Counted from the stretch's first letter, positions 42,490 through 52,635 are shown. The stretch: 64,000 nucleotides of DNA from Paractinoplanes durhamensis (GCF_016862175.1 NZ_BOML01000052.1:62001-126000); one strand, 5' to 3'. Notes: generated from the letters alone by a model not told the origin. Made by a program: numbers and translations.

Positions 42490-45400
42490 GATGTCCTCCA
42501 TCGACGGCTCGACCAGGACGTGGCCGATCGGCCGGTGCGGGATGCCGCCCCAGGCCCGGCCGGGCAGCCGGTCGAAGCCGGGGGCCGGGTCGGCGAGCGC
42601 GGTCTGGATCGCGCCGAGCAGCCGGCCGGCCTCCTGCGCCTGGTTGGTGTACCAGGCGGTGGACCAGACGCGGTGCAGGTGCCAGCCGAGTTCGCGCAGC
42701 TCCTGCTCGCGCAGCCGGTCCCGGTCGCGGGCCGCGCCGATCTGCCGGTAGCCGGGGCCGTCGAACTCGATGCCCAGGGCGTACACCTCGTCCGGGTGGT
42801 CGGGGTGCACGACGCCGATGTCGATCCAGTGGCCGGCCGCGCCGATCTGCCGGCGGACGTCGAATCCCCAGCCCTTGATCGTGCTCAGCACCGATTTCTC
42901 GAACGCGCTCACGCCCTCGGTGTCGGAACTGTCCCTACCCAGCGTGGCCGCGTCCCGCTCGGCGTACTCAAGGAATGCTTTGAGGTGTCGGATGCTCTCG
43001 TTGCCCATGTCCGGCACGTCGGACGCGTGGATCGACGAGACCACCTCGATCCGCTGCCGGGCGCGGGTGATCGCGACGTTCAGCCGGCGCCAGCCCTTCG
43101 GGCGGTTGAGCACGCCGAAGTTCGTACTGATCTTGTCGTGGTCGTCGTAGCCGTAACCGATCGACAGGATGATCACGTCGCGGACGTCGCCCTGCACCGC
43201 CTCCAGGCTCTTCACGAAGAAGCCGTTGAGCCGGTCCGAGTCGTCCAGCAGGTGATCCAGGTCGGGCCGGTCGGAGATCATCCGCTGGACGGCGGTGTCG
43301 ATCGCGTCGGCCTGCGCCACCGACAGCGTGACCACGCCGAGCGACCGGCCGGGCCGGTGGGTGAAGTGGTGCAGCACCCGGGCGGCGACCGCGTCCGCCT
43401 CGATCGGATTGTCCGAGGTGGTGAGCCGGTGGTAGACGCCGTCGGTGTGGTAGAGCTGCACGCCGTGGTCGGGCTCGCGGGCGTAGGCGCGGGGCAGGCT
43501 GACCAGCCGCCCGCCGTAGTAGGCGAGGTTGGCGAAGGCGAACAGCGCCTCGTGCCGGCTGCGGTGGTGCCAGTCGAGCTCGAGGATCGGGAAGGTCTCC
43601 TTGGCCAGGTCGAGGATCGACGGGAAGTCGGTGACGTCGTCCTCGACCTTGTCGTAGAAGGTGGTCGGCGGCAGCTGCCGCTCGTCACCGGCCACGATCA
43701 GCGCGTCGCCGCGGTAGACGCAGTTGATCGCGTCGGCTGTGGTGACCTGGGACGCCTCGTCGATGATCACGACGTCGAACTCGATCTCCGGCGGCAGCAG
43801 CCGGCTGACCGCGAGCGGCGACATCAGCAGGCAGGGCTTGAGCGCCTGCACCGCGTGCCGGGCCTGGGCGATCAGGTCGCGGACGGCCAGGTGCCCGGTG
43901 CGCTTGCTGCCCTCCCGGCGGATCAGGGCGGGCTCGCCGGTGGTGGCCGCGGACGGCCTGCGAGCCTCGACCGCGTAGACGATGTCGGCCAGCGCGGCCG
44001 CGTTGAGCTCGTGGTCGAGCAGCTTGAACACCTCGACGAGGTGGCCGCGCTCCTCGGCGTCGACCGGCATCAGCCCGGCGTCGTCCCGGATGATCGCGTC
44101 GGCCCATCCCCGGTAGAGCGCCTTCTCCAGCACCGGCCAGATCTGCTCGGTCGCGGTGTGGTGGTCGGCGCAGAATTCCAGGGCGTCCTTGAGCCCGAAC
44201 GAGGTGATCACGTCCCGGGCGTCCGAGTGGGTGAACCACTCCTGCTGCCCTTCGGCGTCGTGGATCAGCTCCATCAGCAGGTCCCGGGCGCTGTCGTAGT
44301 CGCCGAGGTGGGTGGTCAGCTCGACCCGCCGGTCCGGCCCGAACGCGGCCAGCACCTGCTCGCGGGCCTGTTCCCAGCCGGCCACCGAGGCGGACAGCCC
44401 GTCGCTGGGCTGAGCCTCGTGCAGGGCGTGCGCCTGGTCCGGGGTGAGCGCGGCGTCGTGCCCGGTGTGGATCCGGCGGGCCTCGGCGGTCCACGCGACG
44501 ATCTGGTTCATCAGCTCGTCGTTGGTCTTGGTGCCGCGGTAGATCGAGCCGAGCACGGCGGCGTGCGGGCCGGCGTTCGACCAGATGGCGGCCTCGGCGT
44601 CGACCGCGGCCTGGCGCTGCTGGGCGATCTCGACCGCCTCGGCCAGGGTGAGGTCGCCGCGCCCGGTCGGCCCGCCGTAGGCGCGCAGCATCTCGGCGGC
44701 CGCCCGCAGCGGGCTGATGTGCGCGCGCAGCCAGAGGACGGCGTCCTGCACGGCTCCCTCGCCCAACTCGGGCCGGGGAGCGCGGGCCGGCGCCTCGCGC
44801 AGCGTGGTGCGGAACCGGTCGAACTCGTCACGGGCCTCGCTGACGATGCGCAGCAGCGCGCCGTTCGGCCGGGGCGCGGAGACGTGCACGACGACCGCGG
44901 CCAGGGCGTCGGCCGGGGTCTCCCGGATCACCTCGTCCGCGTTGTGCAGCGCCTCCAGGATGGCGGCGAAGTCGGTGTCCAGGCCGTCCCAGTGCCGGCC
45001 GAGGATCTCGGCGTGCTCCTCGGCCAGCTCCTCCAACTCGTCGAGGGCCGCCTTCCAGATCGCGGCGTCCTCCACGTTGGCGACCGCGTCCTCCGGCTTG
45101 ACCTCGGGCAGCGCGGCCTCGATCGCCGCCTTCTTGTCCCGCCGGTAGGTGCGCAGCAGCTTGCGCGGGCCGCGCTGCTTGTTGAGCCGGTCGGCCATCT
45201 CCTCGATCGGCTCGTTCAGCACACCCTCGTCGAAGTGCCGGCGGGCCTGCGCCTCGGCGGCGTTGACCGCCTCGACGCCGCGGCGCAGGGCACGCACCGC
45301 GGCGTGCGCGGCGGCCATCCCGCCCTCGGCGAACCAGGCCGCCTCCGGCTTGTTCTCCCGGTTGATCAGCTCGGAGATCTTGATGACCCGGGTCGAGTCG

Positions 45401-47280
45401 GGGAAGCTCACCACGTTCGGCAGGCCGAGCCGGGCGGTGACCCGGTCGAGGCTCTCCTGCCGGGTCTCCAGCCGGTCGGCCTCCTCGGCGAACTTGTTGG
45501 CCAGGTGCTCGGCCTGGGCAGCGTTGAGTGGGCGCAGGTCGATCCCGGGCGGGGTCAGCTCGGACATGTCCGGCACCGAGGTCAGCTCGGCCGCGGACGG
45601 CAGCTCGGCCCACGGGATGCCGCCGTAGCGCAGCGCGGCCAGATGCGTGGTGAGGTCCTCGGCGGCCTCCTGCACCGGGGCGAGGCTGGTCGCGATCAGC
45701 CACTCCTCGACGATCGTGCTCGGCCGGTGCGCGGTGTGCGCGGCGAGCGCGGCCAGGGTGCTCGCGCCGGCCGGTTCGTGCAGGTCGAACGCGTCGGCGA
45801 GGGCCGAGTTGGCGATCACCGTCTCGGCGAGCTGACCGAGGGCGGACATCGCGGCCCGCAGCCGGCCCTCCATCGGCTCCCGCTCGCTGGCATCCCGCCA
45901 CAGGTAGCTCTCGCTGCGCAGCCGGCCGAGCCGGCCGACCGCCTCGCGGATCTCGACCATCGCCTCCGGGGTGAGCTCGGCCGGGATCTCGGCGGGCACC
46001 GGCGCGGCCGGCACGTCCTGCAGGCCGGCGCAGATGCCGATCACCTCGTGCAGGGTCCGGCCGAGCGGCGGGCGCACGCGATTGAGGCTTTCCGCGTACG
46101 ACGTGAGCCGCTCCCGCCGCTCCCGGACCGCGCGCCGGTCGATCGGGTCCATGGCGGCCAGCGGCACCGGGTCGGTGTCGAGCGCCTCGGACAGCGCGGT
46201 CGCCACCTCCCGCCGCCCCATCAGGTCGCTGTGCAGCGGCAGCAGATAGTTGCCGAGCCCGGCCTCGACCAGGCGCCGGTGCACGGTGTCCAGCGCGGCC
46301 GCCTTCTCCGAGACGACCAGCACCCGCTTGCCGGAGTGCAGCAGGCAGCCGACGATGTTGGCGATGGTCTGCGACTTGCCGCTGCCCGGCCCGCCGTCGA
46401 GCACGAAGCTGTGCCCGGCCACCGCGGCGGCCACCGCGGCCCGCTGCGAGGCGTCCGCGTCGAGCAGCAGCGGCACCTCCTCGGCCGGCACCAGCTCGTC
46501 GATCCGGCCCGCGTCGATCGGGTCGAAGGCGAACGTCCGGTCGGCGTCCCGGGTGGCGAGCGCCCGCACGAGCGGGTGCTCGGCGATGTGCGGCTCGCTC
46601 TCCATCAGGTCGGCGTGGATCGACTCGCGGTGCACCCCGAAGGTGGACAGCACCACGGTCTCGTCGGCGTACCAGCCGCGCTGCTCGCCGATGGCCACGT
46701 CGATGTGCGCCCACAGCACGGTGACGTCGAGCTCGCCGAGCGACTTCACCTCGGGCAGGTCGATGCCCTGCGGGTACATCCGCAGCGCCAGGGCCGGGTT
46801 GATGATCGGGTCCTCGCCGCGGGCCCGCAGCAGCGGCCCGGCCGGGTCGATCTCGACCGGGACCAGCAGGATCGGGCTCTGGTGCGGGGTGTTGCGCTCG
46901 TCGCTCCAGTGCAGCATCCCGATCGCGAGGTAGAGCGAACCCACCCCGCGGTCGATCATCTCCTGCCGGGAGCGGCGGTAGAAGCGGTGCAGCAGCGCAC
47001 CGAGGTCGTGCTCGGCCAGGTCGGTGCGCAGCACCGGCCGGTTCGGGTCCTCCTCGCCGTCGCCGCCGGGGAAACCGAACGCGTCCCCCTCCTGGAGCAC
47101 CTTGAGGATGCTCTTGGGCGACGGGCGGGTGATCTCCACGGCGTCGGACGGGGTCCGGCCGAAGTTGAGCAGCCGGTTGCCGTCGGTAAGGTCGACGAGT
47201 CCGGAGCGCCACGTTTCCAGCGCAGCCCGGACCACGCCGTCGGGTTGCTCGCTCAGTTCCGCTGCATGATCCGGCCGCAT
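42460..47280 (-). CDS. DUF4011-helicase-nuclease protein (Hhe-like antiphage candidate)
   Basis: This 1606-residue protein starts at ATG 47280. The N-terminus (LETWRSGLVDLTDGNRLLNF) is the DUF4011 signature. A superfamily 1 helicase follows with P-loop GGPGSGKSQT near 294-303, DEAS Walker B (VVIIDEASQV, about 1170), GDERQLPPT, and a C-terminal helicase half with EAVQGDVRDVIILS and LNVAITRARQ. Residues from about 1460 are a Vsr/MTES-type endonuclease (GWGFDVRRQIGAAGHWIDIGVV, then GIEFDGPGY). About 800 residues of helical insert separate the helicase motifs. The order DUF4011-helicase-Vsr matches a single-gene antiphage system (Hhe). AGAGG directly abuts the ATG, so the true start could be slightly downstream. 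Confidence 0.85.
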   Translation of the reverse strand: MRPDHAAELSEQPDGVVRAALETWRSGLVDLTDGNRLLNFGRTPSDAVEITRPSPKSILKVLQEGDAFGFPGGDGEEDPNRPVLRTDLAEHDLGALLHRFYRRSRQEMIDRGVGSLYLAIGMLHWSDERNTPHQSPILLVPVEIDPAGPLLRARGEDPIINPALALRMYPQGIDLPEVKSLGELDVTVLWAHIDVAIGEQRGWYADETVVLSTFGVHRESIHADLMESEPHIAEHPLVRALATRDADRTFAFDPIDAGRIDELVPAEEVPLLLDADASQRAAVAAAVAGHSFVLDGGPGSGKSQTIANIVGCLLHSGKRVLVVSEKAAALDTVHRRLVEAGLGNYLLPLHSDLMGRREVATALSEALDTDPVPLAAMDPIDRRAVRERRERLTSYAESLNRVRPPLGRTLHEVIGICAGLQDVPAAPVPAEIPAELTPEAMVEIREAVGRLGRLRSESYLWRDASEREPMEGRLRAAMSALGQLAETVIANSALADAFDLHEPAGASTLAALAAHTAHRPSTIVEEWLIATSLAPVQEAAEDLTTHLAALRYGGIPWAELPSAAELTSVPDMSELTPPGIDLRPLNAAQAEHLANKFAEEADRLETRQESLDRVTARLGLPNVVSFPDSTRVIKISELINRENKPEAAWFAEGGMAAAHAAVRALRRGVEAVNAAEAQARRHFDEGVLNEPIEEMADRLNKQRGPRKLLRTYRRDKKAAIEAALPEVKPEDAVANVEDAAIWKAALDELEELAEEHAEILGRHWDGLDTDFAAILEALHNADEVIRETPADALAAVVVHVSAPRPNGALLRIVSEARDEFDRFRTTLREAPARAPRPELGEGAVQDAVLWLRAHISPLRAAAEMLRAYGGPTGRGDLTLAEAVEIAQQRQAAVDAEAAIWSNAGPHAAVLGSIYRGTKTNDELMNQIVAWTAEARRIHTGHDAALTPDQAHALHEAQPSDGLSASVAGWEQAREQVLAAFGPDRRVELTTHLGDYDSARDLLMELIHDAEGQQEWFTHSDARDVITSFGLKDALEFCADHHTATEQIWPVLEKALYRGWADAIIRDDAGLMPVDAEERGHLVEVFKLLDHELNAAALADIVYAVEARRPSAATTGEPALIRREGSKRTGHLAVRDLIAQARHAVQALKPCLLMSPLAVSRLLPPEIEFDVVIIDEASQVTTADAINCVYRGDALIVAGDERQLPPTTFYDKVEDDVTDFPSILDLAKETFPILELDWHHRSRHEALFAFANLAYYGGRLVSLPRAYAREPDHGVQLYHTDGVYHRLTTSDNPIEADAVAARVLHHFTHRPGRSLGVVTLSVAQADAIDTAVQRMISDRPDLDHLLDDSDRLNGFFVKSLEAVQGDVRDVIILSIGYGYDDHDKISTNFGVLNRPKGWRRLNVAITRARQRIEVVSSIHASDVPDMGNESIRHLKAFLEYAERDAATLGRDSSDTEGVSAFEKSVLSTIKGWGFDVRRQIGAAGHWIDIGVVHPDHPDEVYALGIEFDGPGYRQIGAARDRDRLREQELRELGWHLHRVWSTAWYTNQAQEAGRLLGAIQTALADPAPGFDRLPGRAWGGIPHRPIGHVLVEPSMEDISPVAGGDQA

Positions 47281-47318
47281 CCTCTAATTGCAGCAAGACG
47301 GACGGCCGTTACGCTGGG

Positions 47319-47384
47319 GATTCGCCCGCTTCCTTCCGGATATTCCGCCACATAACAGGCGAAGGCCTCGGAAGCGGGCGAATC
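47319..47384. repeat. 15-bp inverted repeat with 36-bp spacer
   Basis: GATTCGCCCGCTTCC (47319-47333) and GGAAGCGGGCGAATC (47370-47384) are perfect complements around 36 bp. The second arm ends 5 bp after the MMPL stop. It may be the MMPL terminator; the long loop and its position at the helicase promoter leave other roles open. Confidence 0.7.
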
Positions 47385-47389
47385 GCCGA

Positions 47390-49573
47390 TCACGCCGCCG
47401 GGACGGTTTCCTCCGCGGCGCGCGCCGCCGGCCGGCGTTCCAGGGCGATGCCCTCGACGTCCAGCTCCGGCAGCTTCGACAGCCACGTCGGGAACCACCA
47501 GGCGGCCTTGCCCATCAGCGCGATCGCGGCCGGGATGGCGATCATCCGGACCACCAGGGCGTCGAAGAGGATGCCCATGGCCAGCGCGAACGCGATCGGC
47601 TTGATGGTGTCGTTGCCCTGCGGGACGAAGCCGGCGAAGACCGAGAACATGATCGTGGCGGCCGCGACCACCACCGGGGCGGCGTGCCGGAACCCGCTCA
47701 CGACGGCCTGGCGCGGCTCGGCGCCGTGCGCGTGCGCCTCGTGCATCCGGGACACCAGGAACACCATGTAGTCCATCGCCAGGCCGAACAGGATGCCGAC
47801 GATGATGATCGGCGACAGGCTCAGCAGCGGGCCGTTGACCTTGGCGTTGACCACCGCGTCCAGCCAGCCCCACTGGAAGACCGCGGTGGTGGCGCCGAGT
47901 GCCGCGCCGATCGTGAGCAGGAAGCCGAGCACCCCGGCCACCGGCACCAGGATCGACCGGAACACCAGCACCAGCAGCACGAACGCGAGGCCGACGACGA
48001 GCACCAGGTAGATCGGCAGGGCGTCGTCGAGCTTCTGCGACACGTCGATGCTGACCGCGGTCTGGCCGGTGACGTAGACCTTGGCGTCCGGGCCGTCGGC
48101 GACCTTGTCGCGGATCGCGTGCACCAGGTCGACCGTCGCGGTGTCGTCCGGGCCGGTCTTCGGGATGATCGTGATCAGGGCCGCGGTGCCGTTCGCGTCC
48201 GGCTGCGGCGTGGTCGCGACGAGGACCCCGGGCAGGGTGCTGACCTGCTGCTGCACGGTCGCCGCGTACGACCCGGAGCCGGACCCGTCCACCAGGACCA
48301 GCAGCGGGCCGGCGAAGCCGGCGCCGAACCGCTCCGCGATGAGCTCGTCGGCCTTCTCCTGGGTGCTGCCCGGCACCTCCTTGAGGATCAGCGAGGTCTG
48401 CATCTTGGTGATCGGGATGGCGATGACGCCGAGCGCGGCCACCGCGATCAGCAGGCCGGCCCAGCGGCGGGTCGAGACGAGGTGCGCCCAGCCCTTGAAG
48501 AAGCCGCGACCGGTCTCGTCCTCGACGTGCTCGACCGGCGGCGCGTTGCGCAGCTTCTTCGGCAGCGCCCGCCGGCCGATCATCCCGAGGATCGCCGGGA
48601 CCAGGGTGATCGCGACCAGCACGGCGATGACGATGGTGGCCGCCGCGGCCAGGCCCATCTCGGTGAGGAAGGGGATGCCGGCCACCGACAGGCCGGCCAG
48701 CGCGATCACCACGGTGAGGCCGGCCGTGACGACGGCCGAGCCGGCCGTGCCGACCGCCATCGCCGCCGCTTCCGGCACGTCCAGGCCGCGGCGTAGCTCC
48801 TGGCGGAACCGGGTGATGATGAACAGCGCGTAGTCGATGCCGACCGCGAGGCCGAGCATGATCGCCAGGATCGACGTGGTCGACTGCAACTCGACGAAGC
48901 CGGTCAGGGTGAAGATGCCGGCCGCGCCGATGCCCACGCCGACGATCGAGGTCAGCAGGTTCATCCCGGCCGCGACCAGCGAGCCGTAGGTCAGGGCCAG
49001 CACCAGCAGCGCGACCACCACGCCGAGGCCCTCGGCCGGGCCGCCGACGTCGGCGCCGGACTCCTTGGACGCCTCGCCGCGGACCTCGACCGTCAGGCCG
49101 CCGCTGCGGGCCTGATCGACCGCGCCGAGCAGCGCCTCCCGCTCCTCGACGGTGATCTCCGAGCCCTGCACGCCGTAGCTGACCGTGCTGTAGGCCGCCG
49201 ACTGGTCCTGCGACACCACCGGCGACTTCGGGTCGAGCGGGTTGCTGGCCGCGACCACGCCGGGCAGCTTGGCCAGCGCGGCGACGGTCTGCACGACCGT
49301 CGCGGCGTTCTGCTGGTCGGTGATCTTGCCGCCGGCCGGGGCCGCGAACACGACCTGGGCGGTGGCCCCGCCGGATGCGTCGCCGAAGCGCTCCTTCATC
49401 AGGTTGAGCGCGGTGGTCGACTCCTGGCCGGGGATGGAGAACGTGTTGACGGTCGGGCCGGAGAGGGTGGCCGCGCCGACGCCGACGGCGACCAGCGCCA
49501 CCAGCCAGACGACGGTCACGAGAATCCGGTGCCGCACGGCGGAGAGACCGAGGCGATGCAGCAGGGTTGCCAT
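47390..49573 (-). CDS. MMPL-family transporter
   Basis: This 727-residue protein starts at ATG 49573. It has about 11-12 membrane helices in the RND/MMPL order: helix 1 (LVTVVWLVALVAVGVGAA), a large outer loop, a block of five helices with the motif AVGIDYALFIITRFRQEL, then loop and helices repeated (LAMDYMVFLVSRMHEAH). The two D-Y motifs carry the proton-relay residues. It probably exports lipids or drugs. The TetR gene is 17 bp upstream in the same direction. Confidence 0.9.
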   Translation of the reverse strand: MATLLHRLGLSAVRHRILVTVVWLVALVAVGVGAATLSGPTVNTFSIPGQESTTALNLMKERFGDASGGATAQVVFAAPAGGKITDQQNAATVVQTVAALAKLPGVVAASNPLDPKSPVVSQDQSAAYSTVSYGVQGSEITVEEREALLGAVDQARSGGLTVEVRGEASKESGADVGGPAEGLGVVVALLVLALTYGSLVAAGMNLLTSIVGVGIGAAGIFTLTGFVELQSTTSILAIMLGLAVGIDYALFIITRFRQELRRGLDVPEAAAMAVGTAGSAVVTAGLTVVIALAGLSVAGIPFLTEMGLAAAATIVIAVLVAITLVPAILGMIGRRALPKKLRNAPPVEHVEDETGRGFFKGWAHLVSTRRWAGLLIAVAALGVIAIPITKMQTSLILKEVPGSTQEKADELIAERFGAGFAGPLLVLVDGSGSGSYAATVQQQVSTLPGVLVATTPQPDANGTAALITIIPKTGPDDTATVDLVHAIRDKVADGPDAKVYVTGQTAVSIDVSQKLDDALPIYLVLVVGLAFVLLVLVFRSILVPVAGVLGFLLTIGAALGATTAVFQWGWLDAVVNAKVNGPLLSLSPIIIVGILFGLAMDYMVFLVSRMHEAHAHGAEPRQAVVSGFRHAAPVVVAAATIMFSVFAGFVPQGNDTIKPIAFALAMGILFDALVVRMIAIPAAIALMGKAAWWFPTWLSKLPELDVEGIALERRPAARAAEETVPAA

Positions 49574-49590
49574 GAGGGGAGTCCCTTGCC

Positions 49591-50160
49591 TTAGTTAGTC
49601 GGGCGCTCGTGACCGAGCGCGTCGTAGCTGACCTCGACGATTTCCGCGAGGGCGGCGGGGGTGAGCTTGTCGTGCATCGCCACCGTGGTGACGGCGAGCC
49701 CGCCAAGAGCGCCGACGATCCGCATCAGCCGGGGCAGGTCCTGGTCGGCGACGCACTCCGGGTCGGCGATGCCGAAGGCCGCGAAGATCGCGTTGCCGGT
49801 CTCGTGCAGCGTTTCGCCGTCGGGGGCGCTCATCAGGCCGCTGAGCAGCAGCGCCACCGCACCGGGTCGCTCCATCGCGAGCCGGGCCACGCCGGTGATC
49901 ACGATGCGGTCCCGCTCCGGGCCGACCGGCAGGCCGTCCGCCTCGGCGGCGATCACCCGCAGGTCGACGAGGGCCCGCTCGATCACCGCCGCCTGCAGCG
50001 CCTCCTTGGTCGGGAAGCGGTGCAGCAGGCCGGTCTTCGAATAGCCGACCGCGTCGGCCACCCGCTGGATCGAGGTCTCCTTGAAGCCGTGCCGCGCGAA
50101 CAGCGCGGCGGCGGTCTCCAGGATCTCGTCCTCGATCTGTTGCTTCGTCGGACGCGGCAT
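49591..50160 (-). CDS. TetR-family regulator
   Basis: This 189-residue protein starts at ATG 50160. The N-terminal HTH reads EILETAAALFARHGFKETSIQRVADAVGYSKTGLLHRFPTKE, typical of TetR. The rest is a helical ligand-binding domain. It is cotranscribed with the MMPL gene and probably represses it. A 17-bp palindrome 32 bp upstream of its start is the likely operator. Confidence 0.9.
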   Translation of the reverse strand: MPRPTKQQIEDEILETAAALFARHGFKETSIQRVADAVGYSKTGLLHRFPTKEALQAAVIERALVDLRVIAAEADGLPVGPERDRIVITGVARLAMERPGAVALLLSGLMSAPDGETLHETGNAIFAAFGIADPECVADQDLPRLMRIVGALGGLAVTTVAMHDKLTPAALAEIVEVSYDALGHERPTN

Positions 50161-50191
50161 GCGGACCAGCCTAGACGGGAAGGGACCAATC

Positions 50192-50208
50192 CGGTCGGGA
50201 ACCGACCG
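50192..50208. promoter_or_regulatory. TetR-type palindromic operator
   Basis: CGGTCGG-GAA-CCGACCG, perfect 7-bp arms, in the 263-bp gap between the TetR gene and the divergent second MMPL gene. Size and position fit a TetR dimer site that could control both directions. The rest of the gap holds no gene that I can support. Confidence 0.6.
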
Positions 50209-50423
50209 TGGTGGTCCTCACATCATTTTCGGGGGAAGCCCTGAGTGTTTCTCGGGGTTCGATGCCCCTTTTGGGGCGGTTGGGGCATCCGGAAGTCGGC
50301 TACCTGACCAACTCCCGCGCGCCGGCGACTCCGGGGGCGACCGGGGTCTGACCCGGATGTTCCCAGCTCCCGCACTGCCTAACTTCAGTTTCGACACAGA
50401 AACCGGGTACAGGGGGCAGGGAA

Positions 50424-52625
50424 ATGGCGAAGCGACCGGTGACGGTACGCATGGCGCGATGGAGCGCCGAACACCCGTGGCGAGCGATCGCGCTCTGGGT
50501 GGTTTTCGTGGCGGTGTGCTTCGTCGGCGGCAACGCGGCCGGCACACGGGAGGCGACCGCCCAGGACGACGCGATCGGCGAGGCCGGTCAGGCCTACGTG
50601 ATGATCGAGGACGGGAAGTTCGCCGACGAACCGGCCGTCGACAACGTGCTGATCACCGCGCCGTCCGGCCGGCTCGACCAGGCCAAGGCGCAGGCCGCCG
50701 CCAAGGACGCCGCCACCCGGCTGGGCACGGTGGCGGGCGTGGCCAAGGTCGGCGAGCCGATCCCGGCCACCGACGGGACCGCGCTGCTCGTGCCGATCAC
50801 CATGTCCGGCGACCCGGACACCGCCTCGGACCGGGTCGAGCCGCTGCGGGCGGCCACCGCCGAGGTGCAGAAGGCCCACCCGGACCTGCGGATCGAACAG
50901 GTCGGCGGCCCGTCCATCAACAAGGCTCTCGACGACACGCTCGGCGACGACTTCCAGAAGGCCGAGATCCTCAGCCTGCCGGTCACCCTGTTCATCCTGA
51001 TCATCGCGTTCGGCGCGCTCATCGCGGCCGGCGTGCCGCTGCTGCTCGCGCTCTCCTCGGTGGCGGCCGCGATGGGCCTGTCCACGCTCGCCTCGCACCT
51101 GGTGCCGATGGGCGACGCGACCAGCAGCGTGATCCTGCTGATCGGCATGGCGGTCGGCGTCGACTACTCGCTGTTCTACGTCCGCCGGGAACGCGAGGAG
51201 CGGGCCAAGGGGCGCGGGCACGTGGACGCGGTGGAGATCGCCGCCGAGACCTCCGGGCACGCCGTCGTGGTCTCCGGCTTCGCGGTGATCATCTCGATGG
51301 CCGGGCTGTTCCTGGCCGGCGACTCCACGTTCTCCTCGCTCGCCACCGGCTCGATCCTGGTCGTCGCGGTGGCCGTGCTCGGCTCGCTGACCGTGCTGCC
51401 GGCCATCCTGGCCAAGCTCGGCCGCTGGGTGGACCGGCCCCGGGTCCCGCTGATCTGGCGGCTCACCGCCAACCGCGGCGAATCCCGCCTCTGGCGCCGG
51501 ATCCTCACCCCGGCGCTGCGCCGCCCGGCGATCACCCTGCTGGTCAGCGTCCTCGCCCTGCTCGCCCTGGCCGCCCCGGCGCTCGGCATGAAGCTCAAGT
51601 TCCCGGGCACCGAGGACCTGCCCCGGACCACCCCGGCCATGCAGGCGTACGACCGGCTGGCCGCGGCCTACCCCAGCAACGGCACCAACCACATGGTCGT
51701 CGTGCAGGCCCCGGCCGCCCAGGCGGCCGCGGTCAAGACGGCGCTGACCTCGCTGGCCGCGAGCACCCAGAACAACCCGCTGTTCGCCGAGCTGGAGGCG
51801 GACGGCCCGAAGATCGACGTCTCGGCCGACGGCACGGTGTCGGTGCTCGACCTGGCCACGCCGTTCACCGCCCGCAGCGACGAGGCCGCGGACAGCCTGC
51901 ACGAGCTCCGGAAGACCCTGGTCCCGGCCGCGCTCGGCGGCGTCACCGGCGCGACGTACGCGGTCGCCGGGGCGGTGGCCGAGAACGAGGACTACGCCAA
52001 GCACATCTGGCAGACCCTGCCGATCGTGGCCGGCTTCGTGCTGCTGCTGACCTTCCTGGTGATGGCGTGGACGTTCCGGTCGGTCGTGGTGGCGCTCACC
52101 GCGATCGGGCTGAACCTGCTCTCCGCCGGTGCCGCCTACGGCCTGATGGTGCTGGTCTTCCAGCACACCTGGGCGGAGGACCTGCTCAGCTTCACCTCGA
52201 CCGGCGCGATCGTCACCTGGCTGCCGATGTTCCTGTTCGTGGTCCTGTTCGGCCTGTCGATGGACTACCACGTCTTCGTGGTCAGCCGGATCCGCGAGGC
52301 GGTCAACCGCGGCGTGCCGACCCGGGAGGCGGTCGCCGAGGGCATCACCGGCTCGGCCGGCACGGTCAGCAGCGCCGCCATCGTGATGGTCGCGGTCTTC
52401 TCGATCTTCGCGACGCTCAGCACGATCGACATGAAGCAGCTGGGCGTCGGCCTGGCCGCGGCGATCCTGCTGGACGCGACCATCATCCGGGCGGTGGTGC
52501 TGCCGTCGCTGATGACGCTGCTCGGCCCGGCCAACTGGTGGGCGCCGAGGTTCATGCGGCCGCGGGGCCGGCACGCCGCTGCAGCCCCGCCCGACGAGCG
52601 CAAGCCCGAGCTTGTGGGGGTTTGA
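50424..52625 (+). CDS. MMPL-family transporter, second
   Basis: This 733-residue protein starts at ATG 50424 behind CAGGG. Same layout as the divergent MMPL, with AVGVDYSLFYVRREREER and LSMDYHVFVVSRIREAV as the two D-Y helices. Identity to the first looks modest, so they are not a recent duplication. The C-terminus is basic (RPRGRHAAAAPP). A strong terminator follows. The shared promoter region with TetR suggests common control. Confidence 0.9.
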   Translation: MAKRPVTVRMARWSAEHPWRAIALWVVFVAVCFVGGNAAGTREATAQDDAIGEAGQAYVMIEDGKFADEPAVDNVLITAPSGRLDQAKAQAAAKDAATRLGTVAGVAKVGEPIPATDGTALLVPITMSGDPDTASDRVEPLRAATAEVQKAHPDLRIEQVGGPSINKALDDTLGDDFQKAEILSLPVTLFILIIAFGALIAAGVPLLLALSSVAAAMGLSTLASHLVPMGDATSSVILLIGMAVGVDYSLFYVRREREERAKGRGHVDAVEIAAETSGHAVVVSGFAVIISMAGLFLAGDSTFSSLATGSILVVAVAVLGSLTVLPAILAKLGRWVDRPRVPLIWRLTANRGESRLWRRILTPALRRPAITLLVSVLALLALAAPALGMKLKFPGTEDLPRTTPAMQAYDRLAAAYPSNGTNHMVVVQAPAAQAAAVKTALTSLAASTQNNPLFAELEADGPKIDVSADGTVSVLDLATPFTARSDEAADSLHELRKTLVPAALGGVTGATYAVAGAVAENEDYAKHIWQTLPIVAGFVLLLTFLVMAWTFRSVVVALTAIGLNLLSAGAAYGLMVLVFQHTWAEDLLSFTSTGAIVTWLPMFLFVVLFGLSMDYHVFVVSRIREAVNRGVPTREAVAEGITGSAGTVSSAAIVMVAVFSIFATLSTIDMKQLGVGLAAAILLDATIIRAVVLPSLMTLLGPANWWAPRFMRPRGRHAAAAPPDERKPELVGV

Positions 52626-52635
52626 TCGAACGAAC

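Noticed and set aside
42520..47355. 1611-codon plus-strand ORF opposite the helicase
   Set aside because: Compositional shadow; the minus frame contains all helicase and nuclease motifs. Length alone is not evidence in DNA of this GC content.
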